Source of the DNA: Chryseobacterium caseinilyticum
Lineage (GTDB): Bacteria > Bacteroidota > Bacteroidia > Flavobacteriales > Weeksellaceae
Assembly (NCBI RefSeq): GCF_014837145.1
Contig: NZ_JACYFS010000001.1
Span: 868,001-932,000, forward strand
Direction of reading: 5' to 3'
DNA length: 64,000 nt
In this document: piece after piece, positions 61,933-64,000 of the stretch
Layout: each line of letters opens with the position of its first letter
Position numbering within the stretch: position 1 is the first letter of the stretch
Notes under the pieces: model-generated
What the model saw: the letters and a program-made list of their open reading frames with translations, nothing else
The model's database searches: none
Told to the model about the DNA's origin: nothing
Program-made: the position numbers and the translations under genes

Positions 61933-63387
61933 ATGTTTAAAATTTTAGACCGATACATCATCAAGACCTTTTTCGGGCCTTTCTTTTTTATATTCAGTGT
62001 GCTGTTTTTTATTTTTATTGTCAACATTGTCTGGATTCAGCTGGGGCAGTTTATGGGTAAGGGTTTAAGCACATTTCAGATTTTAAAACTGTTGTTTTAT
62101 CTCGGGGTCAACGTAATTACGATGGTTTTGCCATTGACCATACTTTTGGCAAGTATCATGTCTTTTGGAGAATTTGGTGAGAGATATGAATTGGCGGCGA
62201 TGAAAGCTGCAGGAATATCATTAACCAGAGTGATGTTGCCGCTATTTGGAGTTGCAACCGTTTTGGCAATCATGCTCTTTTTCTTTTCGAATAATGTCGT
62301 CCCGGATTTTCAGCGGAAGGCAAAAAATATGCTTTTTAATATTGCTCAGGCAAAACCGGCACTTAACTTTACACCCGGACAGTTTATTGATCAGATTCCC
62401 GGATATATGGTGAAATTTGATAAAGTGGAAGGTGAAAATGCAGAAAAACTGGAAGGAGTTTTTATTCACAGAAAAGCCAACACTTTCGACAATCAGCAGT
62501 CTATCGTAGCTCAGAGAGGAGAATTTGTACCCGCAACCAACCCAGCATTTCTTAAACTTTTACTGTTTAACGGTTATATTTTTGAAGACAGCTATGCCGG
62601 AAAAGGTGAAAACGTGCGTGTGAAACAACCTGATCAAGCGATTAAATTTGATACATTAACTGTGCATTTTGATATTGCAGAACTCATAAACAAAGCTATT
62701 GAAAAAGAGCAGATTACGGATGATTATCGATTCCAGAGTTATACGGAAGTGAATTCTACAATCGCAACCACAAAAAAAGACAATAACAGACTTGCGGATA
62801 ACATGAGCTCTGAACTTATTTCGCAAACCAGCTCGGTGGTGAGCTATATGGATAAGAACAAAGTAAAAGCTCCTGTAAAAGCACAGTATAAAATTGATAC
62901 GATTAAATCTGCTAAAAAACTTGATCTCATTTTTAATGGGTACAATCGTTTGGATAATCTCAAAAGCAGTCTTGACAATAAAAATAACGAGCTAAACCCA
63001 AGTATTAAATACTTCAACAAAGTCATTATTTATCAGCAGAGAATCCTCACCTACTCTTTCACCTGTATTATTTTCTTTATGATTGGTGCAAGTTTAGGAT
63101 CAATCATTAGAAAAGGAGGAATGGGTCTTCCGGTGATTATTGCCATCGTTATATTTATTATATTTTATGTAATCAATGTTGGTTTTGAGAATGCAGCATG
63201 GGGAGGAAAAATAAATCCTTATTTGGCTGCATGGCTTCCCAATATTATCTTGTTTCCATTCGGAGTTTGGATGACGTATAAAGCGCTTACCGATTCTCAG
63301 TTATTTGATGCAGAAAAGTATAAAGCTTTGCTAAAACCAATTACAAAAAGATTTGGCAAACAAAAGGAGCATAAAAGATATCAGTAA
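61933..63387 (+). CDS. LptF/LptG-family permease (YjgP/YjgQ)
   Basis: 484 residues. N-terminal MFKILDRYIIKTFFGPF and three membrane helices, then a large periplasmic jellyroll-like region (about 125-360) and three C-terminal helices (LTYSFTCIIFFMIGASLGSII, GLPVIIAIVIFIIFYVINVG, AAWLPNIILFPFGVWMTY). Such permeases, with LptB, pull lipopolysaccharide from the inner membrane toward the LptA bridge. The start agrees with the canonical DRYIIKTF beginning of the family. No partner gene is adjacent. Confidence 0.9.
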   Translation: MFKILDRYIIKTFFGPFFFIFSVLFFIFIVNIVWIQLGQFMGKGLSTFQILKLLFYLGVNVITMVLPLTILLASIMSFGEFGERYELAAMKAAGISLTRVMLPLFGVATVLAIMLFFFSNNVVPDFQRKAKNMLFNIAQAKPALNFTPGQFIDQIPGYMVKFDKVEGENAEKLEGVFIHRKANTFDNQQSIVAQRGEFVPATNPAFLKLLLFNGYIFEDSYAGKGENVRVKQPDQAIKFDTLTVHFDIAELINKAIEKEQITDDYRFQSYTEVNSTIATTKKDNNRLADNMSSELISQTSSVVSYMDKNKVKAPVKAQYKIDTIKSAKKLDLIFNGYNRLDNLKSSLDNKNNELNPSIKYFNKVIIYQQRILTYSFTCIIFFMIGASLGSIIRKGGMGLPVIIAIVIFIIFYVINVGFENAAWGGKINPYLAAWLPNIILFPFGVWMTYKALTDSQLFDAEKYKALLKPITKRFGKQKEHKRYQ

Positions 63388-63460
63388 GAGTTTTGCTGGC
63401 ACAGACTTTGTTTACTTTAAAATATAATTTCATCATTCACATTATATTTACATTGAAAAA

Positions 63461-63497
63461 AAATCCTCAGAGAATATTTATTTCTGAGGATTTTTTA
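63461..63497 (+). terminator. terminator of the LptF/LptG-type gene
   Basis: A perfect 11-base stem (AAATCCTCAGA / TCTGAGGATTT) followed by TTTTATATT, about 75 bases after the stop. Confidence 0.8.
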
Positions 63498-63610
63498 TAT
63501 TAAGATTTAAATTTTATTATCAGCGAGAATTTGAATTGCAGTTGCAATTTAAATAATCTAATCAGAAAACTTTAAACATGAAATGAATTTGAACGACTTG
63601 TCAGAAAAGT

Positions 63611-63648
63611 AAGAAGTCCGTCTAAACTGATTGTTAGACGGACTTCTT
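63611..63648. terminator. 15-bp hairpin between convergent genes
   Basis: Perfect 15-base inverted repeat (AAGAAGTCCGTCTAA and its complement) with an 8-base loop, with A/T-rich but not pure T flanks. It lies 22 bases past the stop of the DUF3347 gene on the minus strand, so it probably ends that transcript. Confidence 0.65.
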
Positions 63649-63670
63649 ATATAAATTTAAAAAAGCCTTT

Positions 63671-64000
63671 TTATTTTATTTCCTGCTGTACTTTACCGCA
63701 ACTGAGCATCGAACTTCCATAGTAAGGATTTATGATTTTACTTTCATTGCTTAGCCACCCCGCATCAGCCATCGGACAATATTGAAGATAAACCGTTTTG
63801 TCTGCCAACTTGTAAGTCCTGGAAATAACAATCATCTGGTCTGAAATATTCTCAAATTTTTCACGCTGTATTTTGATATCCTTTGATGTTGAAATTAATT
63901 TGGCGTTATTTTTTAATTGGCTTAAAGTCGCTGCACTTAACGTTTTTGACTCTACACTTGAAATTGTTTTCAGAAAATCTGATGCCGCTGTTGCCGCTTC
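63671..64000 (-). CDS. DUF3347 domain protein (C-terminal part; cut by window end)
   Basis: At least 109 residues are visible; the start lies beyond the window. The pattern IVISRTYKLADKTVYLQYCPMADAGWLS, NPYYGSSMLSCGKVQ (in pieces) is typical of the DUF3347 domain, which occurs in secreted proteins and fused to efflux adaptors linked to copper handling. The two Cys in YCPMAD and LSCG are the conserved pair. It is probably periplasmic. The terminator at 63611 follows it. Confidence 0.75.
   Translation of the reverse strand, partial: EAATAASDFLKTISSVESKTLSAATLSQLKNNAKLISTSKDIKIQREKFENISDQMIVISRTYKLADKTVYLQYCPMADAGWLSNESKIINPYYGSSMLSCGKVQQEIK

Overview
The window is AT-rich DNA from a Bacteroidota bacterium. 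It most resembles the Flavobacteriia, probably Chryseobacterium or a close Weeksellaceae relative. The grounds are the repeated TAnnTTTG (-7) promoter boxes, a GLPGLI-family protein, a type IX secretion (T9SS) C-terminal tail on an M4 protease, a fused CcsBA cytochrome c maturation protein, a plug-type TonB-dependent receptor, and MKKxxx secreted proteins ending in SAQ or AFAQ. No rRNA, prophage, CRISPR array or complete insertion sequence was seen. One tRNA-Ser(TGA) is present. The species call is inference.

Layout. 0-7.2 kb: a truncated NAD(P)-binding DUF2867 protein, small hypotheticals, two IS3-OrfA-like helix-turn-helix proteins, a DASH cryptochrome, and a LOV-domain histidine kinase with a single-domain response regulator (a likely blue-light module). 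7.3-13.1 kb: a tight seven-gene operon of exported proteins (two TPR proteins, three proteins built from two shuffled modules, a MORN-repeat protein and a small Cys-pair protein). Directly upstream on the same strand is a TPR histidine kinase/LuxR response regulator pair (13.2-15.8 kb). 15.9-16.5 kb: decayed gene fragments. 16.7-24.9 kb: surface-sugar region with a glycosyltransferase, UDP-galactopyranose mutase and a GH-A-type hydrolase as one operon, then a cupin and a GT2 / NodS-like methyltransferase / PIG-L deacetylase / acyl-CoA dehydrogenase-like cassette. 25.3-27.5 kb: an AraC regulator, DoxX-like and SDR operon. 27.8-29.7 kb: tRNA-Ser and a membrane-anchored DUF4041/T5orf172 coiled-coil protein. 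29.8-35.7 kb: a HAD phosphatase and a pentose-use cluster (Nudix-type regulator, xylulokinase, GH3 glycosidase).

36-48 kb is mostly housekeeping: an RluB-like pseudouridine synthase, aroB, two outer-membrane barrel paralogues, purF and purC, a DUF3307/SatD pair, a DUF2490 protein, a TonB-dependent receptor and a GLPGLI protein. 48-64 kb holds uvrA, an intergenic stretch with a pair of inverted consensus DnaA boxes, a gene broken by an in-frame TAG, a candidate small RNA, ccsBA, ftsK, a LolA-like carrier, the T9SS-exported M4 protease, an LptF/LptG-type permease, and the C-terminal end of a DUF3347 protein cut by the window edge.

The features least explained by known biology are: an array of five TAT(A/T)AG-N8-CTTAT(A/T) dyads with exact 29-bp phasing in front of the SatD gene, overlapping its promoter; the seven-gene modular secreted operon with its neighbouring two-component system; the polysaccharide-like cassette with a degenerate acyl-CoA dehydrogenase; and the 51.0-52.1 kb intergenic elements.
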